DNA from: Candidatus Omnitrophota bacterium
GTDB lineage: Bacteria; Omnitrophota; Koll11; Tantalellales; Tantalellaceae
Assembly (NCBI GenBank): GCA_015231715.1
Contig: JADGBB010000063.1
Location: forward strand, 1-6,050
Length of the DNA stretch: 6,050 nt
Direction: 5' to 3'
Below the pieces are notes generated by a model. The model did not search any database and was not told the DNA's origin. It was given only the letters and a program-made list of their open reading frames with translations. Below, piece after piece: positions 5,010 to 6,050 of the stretch (positions within the stretch are counted from its first letter, which is position 1; each line of letters begins with the position of its first letter). The position numbers and the translations under genes were made by a program.

Positions 5010-6050
5010 ATGAATATTCAAAAAAACAAAATACTTTTTACAACAGTTATAACTTGCTTGCTGGTTTTATTTTCCTGGCAAGCGGCTTTTGCTGATGTAA
5101 TAACTACATGGCCAAGCGGAAGAATAAAATCCAAACTTTTGGACGTGCCGGTCAACGGGGTCTTATATTTTGAATATGAAGACGATTCTTTCTATGGCGA
5201 CAACGGTACTCCGGGTGATCTATCGGATGATCTTGGCAGAATAACTTTGCAAAGATTACAGTCCCCAAACGCAGCAGGAGAGCTTACATTTACTAACACC
5301 TATTATGCCGGGACTGATGATAAAAAATTTGTACATGCTTATACGGATGTCAATGCTACCGCTTATTTTGGCTCCTACTATTATGATACTGACGGTACAA
5401 CCCTTTTGAGTTTTACAAGTGCGAATGGAACTGTCAGAGAATATTACAATTCCGGAAATTTAATGAGAAAAATATCAGCTAACGGTGACATTTTTGAATA
5501 TCTAAACGATAGTATCAGCGGCGAATGGGGAAAAATTATTTTAGGGTATGAAGCTTTAAGCGGAAATTACTGGACATATGATTGGTCAACAGTAGGCGGG
5601 ACACAGGTAACAGTTAAAGAATACAACGGTAAATATGAGCCTGTTTCAATGGGTGCAACTCAAAGTGATGTTGATAATGCAGAATTAAACATATCATATG
5701 TTTATGACCATAATGGAATATACAGAGACGCAAATGATAATGATGCGCCAATAAATCAATGGATATTGAGATCAAAGACAACATATAATGCAGATGGTTC
5801 CGTAAAAGAAATATACACTTACGATGAATATGGAAGAATAACAGAACGAATTAACAATAATACCGGCACAACTACAGTATATTCCGGCTATATTGATGCT
5901 AATGACACTCAGTACCGTCTTGTAGAAGAATATGTTAACGGAGTCTTAACTGTAACATATTATCTGAACGCTAACGGAGATATTGTTCAAACAGTATTCG
6001 CGTCGGGGAATGTAGAAGAATGGTACGGGCCTGCTAATCCGAACAGGCTA
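5010..6050 (+). CDS. Exported YD/MORN-like repeat protein, N-terminal 347 residues (open at right edge)
   Basis: A secreted protein whose gene continues past the window. Residues 1-28 are a clear Sec signal peptide (MNIQKNK, a hydrophobic core, then AAFA with cleavage before Asp29). The mature part is rich in Tyr, Asn, Gly, Asp and Thr and poor in Cys. It contains loosely repeated strand-turn units resembling RHS/YD and MORN-2 (YwqK-like) repeats: WPSGRIKSK (34-42), ANGTVREYYNSGNLMRKI (138-155), ANGDIFEYLND (157-167), YNADGSVKEIYTYDEYGRIT (259-278), YLNANGDIVQTVFASGNVEE (318-337). Such proteins usually form extended beta structures at or beyond the cell surface. Full RHS toxins, adhesins and large repeat shells share this look, and the deciding C-terminus is not in view. 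A polymorphic toxin or a giant surface protein are both possible. Its own promoter and strong ribosome binding site separate it from the com operon. Confidence 0.82.
   Translation, partial: MNIQKNKILFTTVITCLLVLFSWQAAFADVITTWPSGRIKSKLLDVPVNGVLYFEYEDDSFYGDNGTPGDLSDDLGRITLQRLQSPNAAGELTFTNTYYAGTDDKKFVHAYTDVNATAYFGSYYYDTDGTTLLSFTSANGTVREYYNSGNLMRKISANGDIFEYLNDSISGEWGKIILGYEALSGNYWTYDWSTVGGTQVTVKEYNGKYEPVSMGATQSDVDNAELNISYVYDHNGIYRDANDNDAPINQWILRSKTTYNADGSVKEIYTYDEYGRITERINNNTGTTTVYSGYIDANDTQYRLVEEYVNGVLTVTYYLNANGDIVQTVFASGNVEEWYGPANPNRL

Noticed and set aside
1..6050. CRISPR array, tRNA, rRNA or insertion sequence
   Set aside because: No regularly spaced direct repeats, cloverleaf-like segments, ribosomal RNA signatures or transposase motifs were seen on either strand.

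Overview
The window looks like a chromosomal stretch from an AT-rich bacterium (roughly a third G+C by eye) that uses the standard code and has a Gram-negative-type envelope. The envelope inference rests on a probable lipoprotein, Sec-type signal peptides and a ComEA/ComEC DNA-uptake pair. Genes are very tightly packed. TPR-rich secreted proteins together with YD/MORN-like repeat proteins recall deep-branching lineages such as Omnitrophota, but that placement is a guess and no marker gene here settles it.

Layout. Positions 1-182 on the minus strand hold the N-terminal part of a membrane-anchored TPR protein that runs off the left edge. From about 186 to 809 the plus strand encodes the C-terminal catalytic half of an HExxH zinc peptidase of the MA-like family. 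The two meet head to head near 150-200, and neither has a convincing start codon. This looks like an inversion junction or an assembly/amplification chimera that split one or two genes.

From 258 to 4856 five plus-strand frames overlap one another: the peptidase, a TPR-repeat probable lipoprotein (793-2208), a secreted beta-propeller protein (2205-2960), ComEA (2953-3297) and ComEC (3294-4856). Every junction is an overlap of 4 to 17 bases, two of them ATGA, so this is one translationally coupled operon whose promoter lies outside the window or was lost at the junction. ComEA would bind incoming double-stranded DNA and ComEC would pass one strand across the inner membrane. The three upstream products are extracytoplasmic and their link to DNA uptake is only by position. 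ComEC ends after its membrane domain and lacks the C-terminal metallo-beta-lactamase domain.

A 153-base intergenic region (4857-5009) carries a good sigma70-type promoter with an extended -10 and a strong Shine-Dalgarno sequence. It drives a separate gene for an exported YD/MORN-like repeat protein, which starts at 5010 and is still open at the right edge. No RNA genes, CRISPR arrays or insertion sequences were seen.
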